Positions 63,222-64,000 of a stretch of DNA of 64,000 nt are shown here, piece after piece (position 1 is the first letter of the stretch; every line of letters begins with the position of its first letter). Made by a program: the position numbers and the translations under genes. The notes under the pieces are model-generated. The model was not told where the DNA came from. It did not search any database and saw only the letters and a list, made by a program, of their open reading frames with translations. The stretch is from an uncultured Eubacteriales bacterium (GTDB taxonomy: Bacteria > Bacillota > Clostridia > Christensenellales > Aristaeellaceae). The stretch covers positions 62,001 through 126,000 of the forward strand of contig CACWHI010000005.1 in assembly GCA_902760595.1 (NCBI GenBank), given 5' to 3'.

Positions 63222-64000
63222 TTACTTCAGGGTGACGGTATAGACGTTCTGCACCGTTCCGGGTTCCGTGTACGGATCCTCGTACGCGGAGGTCACGGTA
63301 TAGATCTTCTTCCCATCCGCCTCGCTCTCAGCCACGCTGGCGCCGTTGGTCACAGTGAAAGTGACCCCCTCAAGGCTGTCCGCCTTGTATTCGTATACGG
63401 TCGGAGAGAACGCAGGCTCCAGGCCCGGGCCTTCCAGATTGCTCAGCGTCGCGCTCTGATGCAGGATGGACTTGAGCAGGGCGGTACGGTTCAGCACGTT
63501 GGTGTGGGTGGCGTTGAAGCCCGCGCTGAAGTCGATGCCGTCGCCGGGGCCGGGATACAGGAAGCTGTTGGTGGCGATGCGGTAGACCTTCTCATCCTCC
63601 ACCGGCTCGCCGTTCAGCGTCAGGGACGCGATGGGGCCGTTGCCCTCAAAGGGGTCCGCGCTCTCGTAGACCACGTCGAAGCCGTACTGGAGCAGGCTGG
63701 TATAGGTGCCGTACTGGCATTCGCCGGAAAGCAGCTTTTTGATGTCCGCGCCCTTCATATCCAACGTGTAGATATAGTTCTCAAACGGCGCGGAGGCGTA
63801 CAGCAGGCGCAGGCTGATGGTATCGCCCGCCTCGATCACCTGGGAGCCGATGTTGCGGATGCCGCCCTTCTGGTGGAAATAGGCGTCCACATGCTCGCCG
63901 TACACGTGGTTCAGGTAGTACAGGTTATTGCGGAGGTACCATTTCTGGTAGCTGAACTTGAGCTCGTCCGGCTCAAAGCTCATGCGCGTATCGGACACGC
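63222..64000 (-). CDS. 5'-nucleotidase-type protein, C-terminal part
   Basis: Open to the window edge; at least 259 aa of a larger protein. The 5'-nucleotidase C-terminal domain is visible (QKGGIRNIGSQVIEAGDTI, FENYIYTLDMKGADIKKLL, NSFLYPGPGDGIDF), the part that forms the substrate pocket. After it comes ~80 residues of cadherin-like beta-sandwich (SNLEGPGLEPAFSPTVYEYK), as in surface-bound nucleotidases. The metallophosphatase domain must lie upstream, off the window. Confidence 0.85.
   Translation of the reverse strand, partial: VSDTRMSFEPDELKFSYQKWYLRNNLYYLNHVYGEHVDAYFHQKGGIRNIGSQVIEAGDTISLRLLYASAPFENYIYTLDMKGADIKKLLSGECQYGTYTSLLQYGFDVVYESADPFEGNGPIASLTLNGEPVEDEKVYRIATNSFLYPGPGDGIDFSAGFNATHTNVLNRTALLKSILHQSATLSNLEGPGLEPAFSPTVYEYKADSLEGVTFTVTNGASVAESEADGKKIYTVTSAYEDPYTEPGTVQNVYTVTLK

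Overview
The window looks like ordinary chromosome from a GC-rich, Gram-positive-type Clostridia (Bacillota). The basis is the monoderm division and wall gene set (mraZ, ftsL, murE, mraY, murD, divIB-type ftsQ), strong AGGAGG ribosome sites, a BlaI/M56 pair, the glgC-glgD-glgA order, ComEC, an ECF vitamin-transporter S component, and a CotH/DUF4956/VTC cluster. MurE carries the DNPR motif of meso-diaminopimelate ligases. A rumen or gut Christensenellales-like host would fit (GH5 endoglucanase, glycogen, PEP carboxykinase), but that is inference. I saw no rRNA, tRNA, CRISPR array, prophage or transposase.

Layout. 1-7.2 kb (+): end of an RluA pseudouridine synthase, tgt, an ABC exporter, a type IIA topoisomerase A subunit and a glycerol-1-phosphate dehydrogenase, closed by a strong terminator. 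7.2-16.5 kb (-): one long wall/division operon started by an mraZ promoter with phased MraZ boxes. It is a stripped dcw cluster: rsmH, ftsI, murF, ftsW and murG are absent, and two VanY-like carboxypeptidases, a YprB-like nuclease and a TPR protein are appended. 16.9-24.4 kb (-): phosphoesterase and zinc-ribbon protein; mrp-walJ-comEC-holA-rsmG; a GNAT enzyme. 24.5-28.7 kb: galM, a MATE exporter, a secreted cadherin-like protein, queH.

28.9-38.2 kb holds the most unusual block. A 1025-aa lamin-tail/CotH-kinase surface protein, a DUF4956 membrane protein and a VTC polyphosphate polymerase form an operon. It is followed by a two-gene minimal SUF (SMS-type) iron-sulfur system that is bracketed by two copies of a long palindromic element, then by a Ppx/GppA phosphatase and an M3 peptidase. 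38.3-48.4 kb: secreted SH3/peptidoglycan-binding proteins, a YgjP-like protease, an unusual 496-aa HTH regulator, an autoregulated ECF sigma/anti-sigma/DUF4097 operon, and pckA. 48.7-55.7 kb: glgC-glgD-glgA (with a repeat between glgD and glgA) and BlaI plus an M56 sensor with an SH3-type ectodomain. 55.9-58.5 kb: rpsO-pnp with a structured leader. 58.6-64 kb: a MATE transporter fused to a GHKL ATPase, a leader-attenuated ECF S component translationally coupled to a decayed larC, a GH5 endoglucanase, DUF523, and the end of a 5'-nucleotidase-type protein.

Functional threads: peptidoglycan synthesis and trimming; queuosine (tgt, queH); polyphosphate synthesis and breakdown (VTC, Ppx/GppA); glycogen synthesis; envelope sensing (ECF, M56/BlaI); and RNA-level control (rpsO leader, ECF-S leader). 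Promoters were read by eye as -35/-10 matches with 16-17 bp spacers; none has been tested.
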